From: Streptomyces sp. RKAG293 | GTDB taxonomy: Bacteria > Actinomycetota > Actinomycetes > Streptomycetales > Streptomycetaceae | DNA: 64,000 bases | Assembly (NCBI RefSeq): GCF_023701745.1 | Contig: NZ_JAJOZB010000001.1 | Span: forward strand, 2,300,501 to 2,364,500 | Direction: 5' to 3' | Part shown: piece by piece, positions 26,922-36,153 of the stretch | Numbering within the stretch: position 1 is the stretch's first letter | Layout: every line of letters starts with the position of its first letter | Notes under the pieces: model-generated | What the model saw: only the letters and a program-made list of their open reading frames with translations | Database searches by the model: none | What the model was told of the DNA's origin: nothing | Position numbers and translations under genes: made by a program

Positions 26922-27497
26922 TCATGCGCTCCACTGCGGGTCGCGGCCGGAGAGCGCGAGGGCGCGTTCGAGATCGGTGGCCGGGCCGGTGAGCACGACG
27001 GGTTCGGCGAAGCCCTTGTACTGACGGAACATCTCGGCCTGCTGCTCCACGGCGGCGAGCACCACCGCGCCGGTCTCGTCGTCGGCGCGGAACTCCTGGC
27101 CGACGGTCTTCGCGACGTCCCAGCCGTGCAGGACCAGTTCCAGCAGGAGCATCGCGGCGATGTCGGCGGCGGGCATCTCGGCCCCGCCCATGTCCATACC
27201 GCCCTCCCACGCCTCGGGCCGGGCCCAGGCGGCGAGCGCGCGGTCGAGCTGCGCCGCGTACGCCTCGGCCCACTCCGGGTCCGCGGTGAAGTCGTGCTCG
27301 GTGAGCTCCTCGGGGAGGGTGGTGCGCAGGGCGCGGTGCTCCAGGCCGTGGGAGGTGTAGAGCACCCAGTGGTTGATCAGCGTGCGGGCGTCGAACTCCG
27401 GACACGGGGTCGGCGCGCTGAGGTGTTCCGGGGTGATGGTGCGGGCGATACGGGCGGCTTCTGCGGCACCGCGGACCAGCTGCGGATGAATGTTCAT
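26922..27497 (-). CDS. TIGR03086-type, DinB-like metal-binding protein
   Basis: The 191-residue protein belongs to the DinB/mycothiol-dependent maleylpyruvate isomerase N-terminal fold. Helix 1 reads LVRGAAEAARIARTI, the first metal-ligand region is TPCPEFDARTLINHW and the histidine HGWDVAKTVG is near 130. Such proteins bind one divalent metal and often act as thiol-dependent transferases; the reaction here is unknown. I choose the ATG at 27497, which begins MNIHPQL, because an upstream start would add 14 residues that do not fit the family. It is divergent from the AraC gene. Confidence 0.8.
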   Translation of the reverse strand: MNIHPQLVRGAAEAARIARTITPEHLSAPTPCPEFDARTLINHWVLYTSHGLEHRALRTTLPEELTEHDFTADPEWAEAYAAQLDRALAAWARPEAWEGGMDMGGAEMPAADIAAMLLLELVLHGWDVAKTVGQEFRADDETGAVVLAAVEQQAEMFRQYKGFAEPVVLTGPATDLERALALSGRDPQWSA

Positions 27498-27571
27498 GAA
27501 TCCCACGGTAGATCCGCGGCCGGGGCCCGTATTGAACAAACGCGACAGCTCAGAGGTCCTAGGCTGGCCGG

Positions 27572-28375
27572 ATGACGACCCCGGAGATGGGGCGGGGAGT
27601 GCTGCGTCCCGCCGTGGCGGCGACCCGGTTCGAACTGCTGCGGGAGGAGCCGGCCGAGGCCGTCGCTCCGTACGTGGAGTTCTACTGGATCGTGCGCTGG
27701 GATCTGCGCGGCCGGCCGCCGCACGAGCAGAAGGTCCTCTCGCACCCCAATGTGCATCTGGTCTTCGAGGAGCCCGAGACCGCGGTCTACGGGGTGCAGC
27801 GCGGGGTGTTCACCCGGGTGCTGCGCGACCGCGGCCAGGTGCTGGGCATCAAGTTCCGGCCCGGCGGTTTCCGCCCGCTGCTGGGCTCACCGGTCGCGGA
27901 CCTCACCGACCGGTCGGTGCCCGCCGCGGAGCTGTTCGGGCCGGCCGTCACCACCGCGGAGCGGACGATCCTCGGGGCGTCCGACGTATCCACCATGACC
28001 GCCACCGCCGAATCGCTCCTCCTGAGCCTGCTGCCCGGCCCGGAGACGGCCCCCGACCCGGTCACGGCGGAGGTCGCCGCCATGGTGGAGCGGATCACCG
28101 CCTCCCCCTCCCTGTTCCGCGTCGACGAGGTCGCGGACGACCTCGGGGTCTCCGTCCGCAGGCTCCAGCGGCTCTTCGCCGAACACGTCGGCGCCAGCCC
28201 CAAGTGGGTGCTGCGCCGGGCCCGGCTGCACGAGGCCGCCGCCCGAGCCGACCAGGGCGTGGGCATCGACTGGTCGGCCCTCGCCGCCGACCTCGGCTAC
28301 AGCGACCAGTCCCATCTCACCCGGGACTTCACCGCCACGGTGGGCGCCTCCCCGGCCCGCTACGCGGGCGAGTAG
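27572..28375 (+). CDS. AraC-family transcriptional regulator
   Basis: The 267-residue regulator has an N-terminal domain with HPNVHLVFEEPE and GIKFRPGGFRPLL (the DUF6597-like sensing domain) and a C-terminal AraC helix-turn-helix pair at about 175-260 (VDEVADDLGVSVRRLQRLFAEHVGASPKWVLRRARLHEA...DLGYSDQSHLTRDFTATVGASPARYA). It is divergent from the DinB-like gene with 74 bp between, so that gene is the obvious target. Confidence 0.88.
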   Translation: MTTPEMGRGVLRPAVAATRFELLREEPAEAVAPYVEFYWIVRWDLRGRPPHEQKVLSHPNVHLVFEEPETAVYGVQRGVFTRVLRDRGQVLGIKFRPGGFRPLLGSPVADLTDRSVPAAELFGPAVTTAERTILGASDVSTMTATAESLLLSLLPGPETAPDPVTAEVAAMVERITASPSLFRVDEVADDLGVSVRRLQRLFAEHVGASPKWVLRRARLHEAAARADQGVGIDWSALAADLGYSDQSHLTRDFTATVGASPARYAGE

Positions 28376-28440
28376 TCCGGAGCCGGAGACCGTCTGCGCA
28401 GGGAGTCCGCGCAGCGGCCCGTCCGGGGGCATAATGGCCG

Positions 28441-28450
28441 GATACATCGG
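28441..28450. promoter_or_regulatory. ACATCGG half-site upstream of the FadR-type regulator
   Basis: GATACATCGG contains the same ACATCGG heptamer that forms an inverted pair upstream of the L-fuconate dehydratase gene (36063-36092). It lies 45 bases before the regulator start, consistent with autoregulation. The motif is short, so chance occurrence is possible. Confidence 0.35.
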
Positions 28451-28494
28451 AGGTCTGGCGGCGGGTAGCGGGACCAGGACAGGGGGAGGTCGCG

Positions 28495-29166
28495 ATGGCG
28501 GTCACCGACGAGGCGATCGAGAAGATCAAGGAAATGATCGTCTCAGGGGCGCTGCGGCCCGGCGACCGGCTGCCGAAGGAGAGCGAGCTCGCGGCCGAGC
28601 TGGGGCTGTCGCGCAATTCGCTGCGCGAGGCGGTGCGGGCGCTGTCGCTGATACGGATCCTGGATGTGCGGCAGGGCGACGGCACCTACGTGACGAGCCT
28701 GGATCCGCAGCTGCTGCTGGAGGCGATGAGCTTCGTGGTGGACTTCCACCGCGACGACACCGTGCTGGAGTTCCTGGCCGTCCGGCGGATCCTGGAGCCG
28801 GCCGCGACCGCGATGGCGGCGCTGCGCATCCCCGGGCCGGAACTCGACGTGCTCCAGGGCAAGCTGGACGCGCTCGGCCCCGAGCCCTCCGTCGAGGAAC
28901 TGGTCGCCTCCGACCTGGAGTTCCACCGCGGCATCGTGCAGGCGTCGGGGAACTCGGTGCTCTGCTCACTGCTCGACGGGCTGTCCGGGCCCACCACCCG
29001 GGCCCGCGTCTGGCGCGGGCTCACCCAGCAGGACGCGGTGAGCCGCACCCTGCACGAGCACCAGGCGATCCTGTCCGCACTGCGCGACCGTGACGCGGAG
29101 GCCGCCCGCTCCTGGGCGACCGTGCACATCGCCAGCGTCGAGCAGTGGCTGCGCTCCACGCTGTAG
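28495..29166 (+). CDS. FadR-subfamily GntR regulator of the adjacent sugar operon
   Basis: The 223-residue regulator has an N-terminal winged helix (EKIKEMIVSGALRPGDRLPKESELAAELGLSRNSLREAVRALSLIRILDVRQGDGTYVTS) and an all-helical FCD domain with metal-ligand-like residues (DLEFHRGIVQASGN and HEQHQAIL-type HEHQAIL). FCD regulators commonly sense sugar acids or other carboxylates. It converges on the aldo/keto reductase gene, with 6 bp between the ends, and probably controls that operon through the ACATCGG sites at 36.06 kb. GGGGGAGG precedes the ATG. Confidence 0.9.
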   Translation: MAVTDEAIEKIKEMIVSGALRPGDRLPKESELAAELGLSRNSLREAVRALSLIRILDVRQGDGTYVTSLDPQLLLEAMSFVVDFHRDDTVLEFLAVRRILEPAATAMAALRIPGPELDVLQGKLDALGPEPSVEELVASDLEFHRGIVQASGNSVLCSLLDGLSGPTTRARVWRGLTQQDAVSRTLHEHQAILSALRDRDAEAARSWATVHIASVEQWLRSTL

Positions 29167-29172
29167 GACTCG

Positions 29173-30138
29173 TCAGACGGGCGCGGGCAGCGGGATGTCC
29201 TCGTCGAGCAGTCCCCGCTCGACGAGGGCGCTCCACAGCCCGCCGGGAATCTCGTACGTGAAGAGCGCGGCGTTGTCCCGGACCTCCTCCGGGCTCGCCG
29301 CGCCGACGACCGCGGAGACCACCGACGGGTGCCCGAACGGGAAGCGGAGCGCGGCCGCCCGCAGCGGGACGCCGAACTCCGCGCAGACGGCCGCGATGTC
29401 CAGGGCCCGGCGCACCAGTTCGGGCGGCGCCGCCGCGTAGTTGTACGGGGCGCCGGGCCGGGGGTCGGCGAGCAGCCCGGAGTTGTAGACGCCGCCGACG
29501 ACCACGGCGGTGGAGCGCTCGGCGCACACCGGCAGCAGGTCGTCGTAGGCGGTGCGCTCCAGCAGCGTCCAGCGGCCGGCGCACAGCACCACGTCGACGT
29601 CGAGGTCGGCGACGAGCCGCGCGAGGACCCCGCTGTCGTTCATGCCGAAGCCGATGGCTCCCACCAGGCCCTCGTCGCGCAGTGCGGCGAGGGCGGGGAA
29701 GCCGGTCGCGTAGACCTCCGCCAGGTGGTCCTCGACATCGTGCAGGTAGACGATGTCGGCCCGGTCGGTGCCGAGCCGCTCCAGGGAGCCCTCCAGCGTG
29801 GCCCGGATCCCGTCGGCGGTGAAGTCCCACTCACGGGCGCGGGCGGGGGTGTCGACGAAGCCCTGCCCGTCGGTCCGCTCCCCCGGGGCCAGCGGCCGCA
29901 GCCGGCGGCCGACCTTGGTGGACAGCACGTACGAGGAGCGCGGCCGGCCGGCGAGCGCCCGGCCGAGGCGCTCCTCCGACAGGCCGAGGCCGTAGTGCGG
30001 GGCGGTGTCGAGGTAGCCGCAGCCGAGGTCGAGGGCGGCCGCCGTGACGGCGGCCGCGGTCCCGTCCGGCATGGCCCGGTACAGATTGCCCAGCGGCGCG
30101 CAGCCCAGGCCCAGGCGGGGCAGTGGCGGTACGGGCAT
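29173..30138 (-). CDS. Aldo/keto reductase, L-fucose (D-threo-aldose) 1-dehydrogenase-like
   Basis: The 321-residue TIM-barrel oxidoreductase begins RLGLGCAPLGNLYRAMPDG and has the catalytic Asp/Tyr region YLDTAPHYGLGLSEERLG, lysine in LSTKVGR and YLHDVEDHL. This pattern is that of the L-fucose/D-arabinose dehydrogenases that start the non-phosphorylating fucose route. It is the last gene of the operon that begins with L-fuconate dehydratase, which supports oxidation of L-fucose or a similar sugar to its lactone. The start is the ATG at 30138, which opens the conserved fold. Confidence 0.82.
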   Translation of the reverse strand: MPVPPLPRLGLGCAPLGNLYRAMPDGTAAAVTAAALDLGCGYLDTAPHYGLGLSEERLGRALAGRPRSSYVLSTKVGRRLRPLAPGERTDGQGFVDTPARAREWDFTADGIRATLEGSLERLGTDRADIVYLHDVEDHLAEVYATGFPALAALRDEGLVGAIGFGMNDSGVLARLVADLDVDVVLCAGRWTLLERTAYDDLLPVCAERSTAVVVGGVYNSGLLADPRPGAPYNYAAAPPELVRRALDIAAVCAEFGVPLRAAALRFPFGHPSVVSAVVGAASPEEVRDNAALFTYEIPGGLWSALVERGLLDEDIPLPAPV

Positions 30139-30188
30139 GTGTCGGTCCTTGTCCTCGCGTCGGCCGGTCCGGTCGGTGGGTCCGGGGG

Positions 30189-31229
30189 TCAGTCCTGCTT
30201 CTCGCCGCTCGCGAACCGGGAGATGATCAGGGCCACGATGATGATCGCGCCGTTGAGGAACTGGTTCCACAGCGGCGGCACACCGCCCAGCGTCATCACG
30301 TTGACGACCAGCTGCAGGGTGAGCACCCCGGTCAGCGCCCCGAAGAGCGTGCCCCGCCCGCCGTTGAGGCTGACGCCCCCGATGACGGTGGCGGCGAACA
30401 CCTGGAAGATCCAGCCGTTGCCCTGGCTGGCCGAGACCGAGCCGTAGTGGCCGGTGTACAGGATTCCGGCGAACGCGGCGAGCAGCCCGCCGAGCCCGAG
30501 CACGATCCAGGTGATGCGGTCCACGCGGATGCCGGCGGCGCGCGCCGCCTCGGTGTTCCCGCCGATCGCGTAGAGCGCCCGGCCGTGCCGCAGATAGCCG
30601 AGGGCCAGGCCGCCGGTCGCGAAGAGCACCAGGCAGATCCAGATGGCGGCGGGCGCGCCGAACCAGGAGGCCTTGCCGAGGTAGGCGAAGGACTCGGGCA
30701 CGTTGACGATCGACTTGCCCTCGGCCACCCCGATCTGCAGACCGCGCAGCATGGTGAGCATCCCGAGCGTCGCGATGAAGCCGTTGACGCGCAGCTTGAG
30801 GATGAGGAAGCCGTTGATGCCGCCGATCACCACGCCGACCGCCAGGCAGACCGGGATCGCGGTCCAGGACGGCAGTACGCCCAGACCGTGGAAGGTCGCG
30901 GGGCCCGACGAGGGCAGCACCAGCCACATGGCGATGACCGGGGCCACGCCGATGGTGGATTCCAGCGACAGGTCCATCCGGCCGCTGATGAGGATGAGCG
31001 CCTCGGCCAGCACCAGCAGGCTCAGTTCGGTGGACTGCTGGGCGACGCCGATCAGGTTGTCGGAGGTCAGGAACGCCGGCGAGACGATGAAGCCGATCAC
31101 GCACAGCACGAGCAGCACCGGGATCAGCGACAGGTCCCGGTAGCGGGCCAGCTGGAAGCTCAGACCTCCCGGCCGGCGCGTCCTGGCGGTGCCGACCGGC
31201 TCCACGGTCAGCTGGGTGGTGTCACTCAT
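30189..31229 (-). CDS. Sugar ABC transporter permease, RbsC type
   Basis: The 346-residue permease has about ten hydrophobic segments and the family motif EAARAAGIRVDRITWIVLGLGGLLAAFAGIL, followed by VIGGVSLNGGRGTLFGALTG. It is a BPD_transp_2 protein, as in ribose and xylose importers. Its start overlaps the end of the ATPase gene by 8 bases, so the two are co-translated. Within this operon it most likely imports the sugar that feeds the fuconate pathway. Confidence 0.92.
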   Translation of the reverse strand: MSDTTQLTVEPVGTARTRRPGGLSFQLARYRDLSLIPVLLVLCVIGFIVSPAFLTSDNLIGVAQQSTELSLLVLAEALILISGRMDLSLESTIGVAPVIAMWLVLPSSGPATFHGLGVLPSWTAIPVCLAVGVVIGGINGFLILKLRVNGFIATLGMLTMLRGLQIGVAEGKSIVNVPESFAYLGKASWFGAPAAIWICLVLFATGGLALGYLRHGRALYAIGGNTEAARAAGIRVDRITWIVLGLGGLLAAFAGILYTGHYGSVSASQGNGWIFQVFAATVIGGVSLNGGRGTLFGALTGVLTLQLVVNVMTLGGVPPLWNQFLNGAIIIVALIISRFASGEKQD

Positions 31230-32820
31230 CTTCGTCGTCTCCCTTACGGCCGCCCGGGGTCACGGGCAGTCCTTCCATCGCGGAGACCACGTCCCTGTCG
31301 GTCCATCCGCTGTCGAACTCGGCGATCACCTGCCCGTGGAACAGGGCCAGGACGCGGTCGCAGACCCGCAGGTCGTCCAGCTCGTCCGAGACGATGACCG
31401 CGGCGTTCCCGCTGTCCGCCACCTCCCGCACCACACCGAGCAGCGAGTCCTTGGACTTGACGTCGACGCCCGCGGTCGGCCTGATCGCCACCAGCACCCG
31501 CGGTTTGCGGGCCAGGGCCCGCGCGATGACGACCTTCTGCTGGTTGCCGCCGGACAGGTCGGAGACCGACTGGCCGGGTCCTGAGGTCTTGATGTCCAGC
31601 GAGTCGATCATCGACTGTGCGAACTCCCGGGTGCGGGAGGGCAGCACAGTGCCGTACGGGCCGAGCTGGTCGGTGACGGTGAGCGTCGCGTTCTCCGCGA
31701 CGCTGCGGCCCAGCACCAGGCCCTGCCGGTGCCGGTCCTCCGGTACGTAGCCGATGCCGGCGCCGAGCGCGTGCGGCACGCTCCCCGGCCGTACGGTCCG
31801 GCCCCCGACGACGGTCCGACCCGCGGTGGGCTTGCGCAGCCCCACCAGGGTCTCCCCCAGCGCGGTGTTGCCGCTGGCGGTCGCCCCGGCCAGGCCGAGC
31901 ACCTCGCCTGGGCGCACGGTGAAGTCGATGGCCTGGTAGGCGCCGTCGAGCGCCAGCCCCTCGGCGCGGAGCACGGGTTCGTCCTCCCGCCGCAGCGCGG
32001 CGCCCGCCTGCCAGGCGGTGGCGGACTGCGCCGCGTCCCCGGTCATCGCCTGCACCAGGTCGGCCTTGCCCAGCTCCGCGACGGGCGCGGTGAGCACATG
32101 CCGGGCGTCACGGTAGACGGTGACGGTGGTGCACAGGTCGTACACCTCCTGGAGGTGGTGGGAGATGAACAGGAAGGCGACGCCCTGCCGCTGCAGTTCG
32201 CGCAGCCGGGCGAAGAGCCGCTCGATACCGGCCGCGTCGAGCTGGGCGGTCGGTTCGTCGAGGATGATGAAGCGGGCGCCGAAAGACAGCGCTCTCGCGA
32301 TTTCTACGAACTGCCGCTGCTCGACGGTCAGATCCTTGGCGCGCGCCGCCGGATCGACCTCGACGCCGTACTCGGCGAGCAGTTCGCGGGCCCGCTCGCG
32401 CAACTTCGGCCAGCGGATCCGGCCCTCCCCGAACCGGCCGGCCGCGAGGCCGTACCGGTTCAGGAAGAGGTTCTCCGCGACGGTCAGATCCGGGACGACC
32501 ATGGACTTCTGGTAGACGCAGGCGACCTTCGACTGCCAGGCGGTGGTGTCCCCGAACGCGGGCGCCGCCTCGCCCTGGAAGGCGACGGAGCCCGCGTCCG
32601 GGGCGTGCAGCCCGGTCAGTACGGAGACGAGGGTGGACTTGCCCGCGCCGTTGCGGCCGACGAGCGCGTGGGACTCGCCGGCCTGCACGGTCAGCCGCAC
32701 CCGGTCGAGCGCGACGGTCGGGCCGAAGCGCTTGACGACACCCTCGGCGTGCACGGCCGGCGGCGGTGCCCCGGCCGCCGGCTCCTGGCCGGGGAGTTCC
32801 TTGGCTGGTGCCTGGGACAT
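31222..32820 (-). CDS. Sugar ABC transporter ATP-binding protein (two ATPase domains, RbsA/XylG type)
   Basis: The 532-residue protein holds two fused ATPase domains. The first has Walker A GRNGAGKST, signature LTVEQRQFVEIARAL and Walker B FIILDEPTAQLD. The second has an unusual loop GLAGATASGNTALGE in the Walker A position, signature LSGGNQQKVVIARAL and RPTAGVDVKSK. Poor Walker A sites in the second half are usual for this family. It pairs with the RbsC-type permease and the lipoprotein encoded 2 bp upstream. Confidence 0.92.
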   Translation of the reverse strand: MSQAPAKELPGQEPAAGAPPPAVHAEGVVKRFGPTVALDRVRLTVQAGESHALVGRNGAGKSTLVSVLTGLHAPDAGSVAFQGEAAPAFGDTTAWQSKVACVYQKSMVVPDLTVAENLFLNRYGLAAGRFGEGRIRWPKLRERARELLAEYGVEVDPAARAKDLTVEQRQFVEIARALSFGARFIILDEPTAQLDAAGIERLFARLRELQRQGVAFLFISHHLQEVYDLCTTVTVYRDARHVLTAPVAELGKADLVQAMTGDAAQSATAWQAGAALRREDEPVLRAEGLALDGAYQAIDFTVRPGEVLGLAGATASGNTALGETLVGLRKPTAGRTVVGGRTVRPGSVPHALGAGIGYVPEDRHRQGLVLGRSVAENATLTVTDQLGPYGTVLPSRTREFAQSMIDSLDIKTSGPGQSVSDLSGGNQQKVVIARALARKPRVLVAIRPTAGVDVKSKDSLLGVVREVADSGNAAVIVSDELDDLRVCDRVLALFHGQVIAEFDSGWTDRDVVSAMEGLPVTPGGRKGDDEDE

Positions 32821-32822
32821 GG

Positions 32823-33875
32823 TCAGCTCTTTCCGAGCTGGTTGGCCCACAGCGCCGCGTCGTCCACGTTGCTCTTGGTGACGAGCGGGGCGGGCAGCTG
32901 GTCCTCCAGACCGTTCGGGATCTTGATGATGTTGGAGCCGTGGTCGGTCGGACCGGGCTGGAACGTCTTGCCGTCCAGCGCGGCCTTCGCGTAGAACAGC
33001 GCGTACTTGGCGTAGAGGTCGGCGGGCTGCGAGACCGTCGCGTCGATCTTGCCCTCGCGGATCGCCTTCAGCTCCTCGGGGATCCCGTCGTTGGAGATGA
33101 TGGTGATGTGGCCTGCCGTGCCCGGCGGCTTGAGCAGGTGCTTCTGCTCCAGCAGCGCGAGGGTGGGCTGCAGGAAGACGCCGCCGGCCTGCATGTAGAT
33201 GCCGTTGATGTCCGGGTCGGAGGCGAGGGTGGCCTGCAGCTTGGAGGAGGCGACGTCGCCCTTCCAGTCGGTGGCCAGCTCGATGACCTTGATGTTCGGG
33301 AACTTCTCCTTCATGCAGGACGCGAACGCCTCGGAGCGGTCCCGCCCGTTGATGGAGTCGAGCGCGCCCTGGAACTCGACGGCCTTGCCCTTGCCGGCGA
33401 GCTGCTGGCCGAGGTATTCGCACGCCTTCTGCCCGTACGCCTTGTTGTCGGCGCGCACCACCATGTAGACGTCGCCCTTGTCGGGGCGGGTGTCGACGCT
33501 GATGACGGGGATCTTCTTGTCCGCCAGGCGTTCCAGGGTGGAGGCGATGGCGCCGGTGTCCTGCGGGGCCATCACCACCGCCTTGGCGCCCTGGTCGGTG
33601 AAGGTCTGGGTGTTCGCGACGAGCTTGGTGATGTCGTTCTGCGAGTTGCTGCGCGGCAGTGCGGAGACGACTCCGTCCTTGACGCCCTTCTCGATGTACT
33701 GCTGGTACGAGTTCCAGAAATCGCTGTCGGCGCGCGGCAGGTCGATGCCGACCTTGCCCGAGGTACCCGCCTTGTCGTCGCTGCCGCGATTGCAGCCGGC
33801 GACGGCGGTGACCGCGAGGAGTGCCGCGCACGCCGTGACCATGGTGCTCGTGAGGGAACGCTGCCGCAGTCTCAT
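32823..33875 (-). CDS. Sugar ABC transporter substrate-binding lipoprotein
   Basis: The 350-residue family-4-like (RbsB/XylF type) binding protein begins with a lipoprotein signal, MRLRQRSLTSTMVTACAALLAVTAVAGC, with lipobox VAGC. The periplasmic-binding-protein fold is seen in VGIDLPRADSDFWNSYQQYIEKG, AVVMAPQDTGAI and VISVDTRPDKGD. It has the widest ligand specificity clue of the operon, but sequence does not name the sugar; the neighbouring L-fuconate dehydratase suggests L-fucose or a stereochemically similar aldose. Confidence 0.92.
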   Translation of the reverse strand: MRLRQRSLTSTMVTACAALLAVTAVAGCNRGSDDKAGTSGKVGIDLPRADSDFWNSYQQYIEKGVKDGVVSALPRSNSQNDITKLVANTQTFTDQGAKAVVMAPQDTGAIASTLERLADKKIPVISVDTRPDKGDVYMVVRADNKAYGQKACEYLGQQLAGKGKAVEFQGALDSINGRDRSEAFASCMKEKFPNIKVIELATDWKGDVASSKLQATLASDPDINGIYMQAGGVFLQPTLALLEQKHLLKPPGTAGHITIISNDGIPEELKAIREGKIDATVSQPADLYAKYALFYAKAALDGKTFQPGPTDHGSNIIKIPNGLEDQLPAPLVTKSNVDDAALWANQLGKS

Positions 33876-33918
33876 CGTCGAGTCCTGCCCTTCTTGGTGT
33901 GTAGCGGCTCGGAAATGC

Positions 33919-34701
33919 TCAGGAGGTGGGGCGGAGTCTCAGGCCTTGCATGCCACCGTCGACGGCGAGTGCCGTCCCGGTGACGCTCGCGGCGGCGGGG
34001 CTCGCCAGGTAGGCGATGGCCGCGGCGACCTCGTCGGCGGCGACGAGGCGGCCCAGCGGTTGCCGGGCGTTCAGTGCGGCGCGCTCGGCGGCCGGATCGT
34101 CGGCATGGTCGAGCAGTCTGCCGATCCAGGGGGTGTCGGCGGTACCGGGATTCACGCAGTTGACGCGTACGCCCTCGCGGACGTGGTCGGCGGCCATCGC
34201 GAGCGTCAGCGAGAGCACCGCGCCCTTGCTGGCGCTGTACAGGGCGCGCTGCGGGAGTCCCGCGGTGGCCGCGATGGAGCAGGTGTTGGTGATGGACACA
34301 CAGCCGGGGCGGTCCGCAGCGGCGGCCCGCAGGTGCGGCAGTGCGGCCCGCGCGGTGCGCACCATGCCGAGGACGTTGATGTCCAGGACGCGGAGCCATT
34401 CGTCGTCGTCGTTCTCCTCGACGGTGCCGATCGCGCCGATCCCCGCGTTGTTGACGAGGATGTGCAGGCCGCCGAGGAGTCCGACGGCCTCGGCGACCGC
34501 GGCGCGTACCGCGGGGCCGTCGGCGACGTCCGCGGTGACGGCCAGGGTGCCGGGCGGCGCTCCCGCGGGGTCGCGGTCCAGGACGGCGACGCGCGCGCCG
34601 CGCGCGGTGAGCAGGGCGGCGGTGGCGGCGCCGATGCCGGAGGCGCCGCCGGTCACGAGGGCGGTGAGCCCCTGGAGGTCACGGTCTTGGCTGCTGTTCA
34701 T
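33919..34701 (-). CDS. Short-chain dehydrogenase, candidate 2-keto-3-deoxy-L-fuconate dehydrogenase
   Basis: The 260-residue SDR has the cofactor loop [16 protein letters not shown], the catalytic Ser...Tyr-x3-Lys (NTCSIAAT...YSASKG) and the NPGTADTPW segment. The Asp in VAVLDRD at the end of the second strand predicts NAD over NADP. Its ATG overlaps the stop of the L-fuconate dehydratase gene by 4 bases, so it likely acts on that enzyme's product, 2-keto-3-deoxy-L-fuconate. That assignment rests on context. Confidence 0.85.
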   Translation of the reverse strand: MNSSQDRDLQGLTALVTGGASGIGAATAALLTARGARVAVLDRDPAGAPPGTLAVTADVADGPAVRAAVAEAVGLLGGLHILVNNAGIGAIGTVEENDDDEWLRVLDINVLGMVRTARAALPHLRAAAADRPGCVSITNTCSIAATAGLPQRALYSASKGAVLSLTLAMAADHVREGVRVNCVNPGTADTPWIGRLLDHADDPAAERAALNARQPLGRLVAADEVAAAIAYLASPAAASVTGTALAVDGGMQGLRLRPTS

Positions 34702-36044
34702 GCGGATCCTTCCTCCCGGGTCTGCGGGACCGGGCAGCCCTCCTGCCGGATCTGCCAGACCGGGCCTTCCGGGTAGCGGTGGTCGGCGATGGAACGGGGT
34801 TTCATCCGGGCGGAGAAGCCGGGACGGGCGGGGGCGCGGTAGCGGCCGTGGTCGATGACGACGGGGTCCTCGAAGTGCTCGTGGAGGTGGTCCACGTATT
34901 CGATGACCCGGTCGTCCCAGCTCCCGGAGACGGCGACGTAGTCGAACATCGCCAGGTGCTGGACCAGTTCGCACAGGCCGACACCGCCGGCGTGCGGGCA
35001 GACCGGCACCCCGAACTTGGCGGCGAGCAGCAGGATCGCGATGTTCTCGTTGACCCCGGCGACGCGGGCCGCGTCGATCTGGACGAAGTCCACGGCGCCG
35101 GCCTGCAGCAGTTGCTTGAACATGACGCGGTTGGCGGCGTGTTCACCGGTGGCGACCTTGACGGGCTGCCCGGCCCGCACCGCGGCGTGCGCGAGGATGT
35201 CGTCCGGGCTGGTGGGCTCCTCGATCCAGTACGGGTCGTAGACGGCCAGGGCCTTCATCCACTCCAGCGCGGCGGAGACGTCCCAGCGCTGGTTGGCGTC
35301 GACGGCGATCCGGATGTCCGGGCCGACGGCCTCGCGGGCGATGCGCATCCGGCGCAGGTCGTCGCCGAGATCGGCGCCGACCTTGAGCTTGATCTGGTGG
35401 AAGCCGTCGGCGACCGCTTCCTTGGACAGCCGGGCGAGCTTCTCGTCGGAGTAACCGAGCCACCCCGGCGAGGTGGTGTAGGCGGGGTAGCCGCGGTCGC
35501 GCAGCAGCGCGGCCCGCGCGGCCCGGCCGGGTTCCGCGGCGCGCAGGATGTCCAGCGCCTCCTCGCGGGTGAGCGCGTCGGTCAGATAGCGGAAGTCGAC
35601 CATGTCCACGATCTGTTCCGGGCTCATCGAGGCGAGGAACTCCCAGACCGGCTGTCCGGCCCGCTTGGCCGCCAGGTCCCAGGCCGCGTTGATGACGGCG
35701 CCGGCCGCCATGTGCATGACGCCCTTCTCCGGGCCCAGCCAGCGCAGCTGCGAGTCATGGGTCAGTTCCCGGTGGAGCCCGCCAAGATCACCGGTAACAC
35801 TGTCCACGCCGCGCCCCAATACGTAGGGTCGCAGGGAGCGGATCGCGGCGGCGGTGACATCGTTACCGCGGCCGATCGTGAAGCAGAAGCCGTGACCCTC
35901 CAGGCCGTCGGGGTCATCGGTGCGCAGAACTACGTAGGCGGCGGAGTAGTCGGGGTCGGGGTTCATGGCGTCCGAGCCGTCGAGCTGCTCCGAGGTCGGG
36001 AAGCGTATGTCGTAGACGTCGACCTCGGTAATGGTCGGACTCAC
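34698..36044 (-). CDS. fucD: L-fuconate dehydratase (enolase superfamily)
   Basis: The 448-residue enolase-superfamily enzyme removes water from L-fuconate to give 2-keto-3-deoxy-L-fuconate. Key motifs in order: the base KLK ([14 protein letters not shown]), the metal ligand Asp in [11 protein letters not shown], the Glu in [11 protein letters not shown], the third ligand in [11 protein letters not shown], and [28 protein letters not shown], a stretch specific to this family. The start is the GTG at 36044 ([18 protein letters not shown]) with GGGGG upstream. It is the first gene of the operon. The lactonase and the final diketo-acid hydrolase of the pathway are not in the window. Confidence 0.93.
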   Translation of the reverse strand: MSPTITEVDVYDIRFPTSEQLDGSDAMNPDPDYSAAYVVLRTDDPDGLEGHGFCFTIGRGNDVTAAAIRSLRPYVLGRGVDSVTGDLGGLHRELTHDSQLRWLGPEKGVMHMAAGAVINAAWDLAAKRAGQPVWEFLASMSPEQIVDMVDFRYLTDALTREEALDILRAAEPGRAARAALLRDRGYPAYTTSPGWLGYSDEKLARLSKEAVADGFHQIKLKVGADLGDDLRRMRIAREAVGPDIRIAVDANQRWDVSAALEWMKALAVYDPYWIEEPTSPDDILAHAAVRAGQPVKVATGEHAANRVMFKQLLQAGAVDFVQIDAARVAGVNENIAILLLAAKFGVPVCPHAGGVGLCELVQHLAMFDYVAVSGSWDDRVIEYVDHLHEHFEDPVVIDHGRYRAPARPGFSARMKPRSIADHRYPEGPVWQIRQEGCPVPQTREEGSA

Positions 36045-36062
36045 GTACACCCCCGTCGTGAG

Positions 36063-36092
36063 ACATCGGATCTTTTTTCGAACAACCGATGT
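36063..36092. promoter_or_regulatory. Inverted ACATCGG/CCGATGT pair upstream of the fuconate operon
   Basis: ACATCGG at 36063-36069 and its exact reverse complement CCGATGT at 36086-36092 face each other in the divergent promoter region. A related CGGATGT at 36151-36157 overlaps the start of the GH18-like gene. On the minus strand TATACAT, a likely -10, overlaps the distal copy. The heptamer also lies in front of the FadR-type regulator gene, so this is its likely operator. Confidence 0.5.
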
Positions 36093-36153
36093 ATAGCGCC
36101 GAAAACCTCGCGAAGTCCAGGGGGTAGAGCCAACTTTGTGGAAGACAGATCGG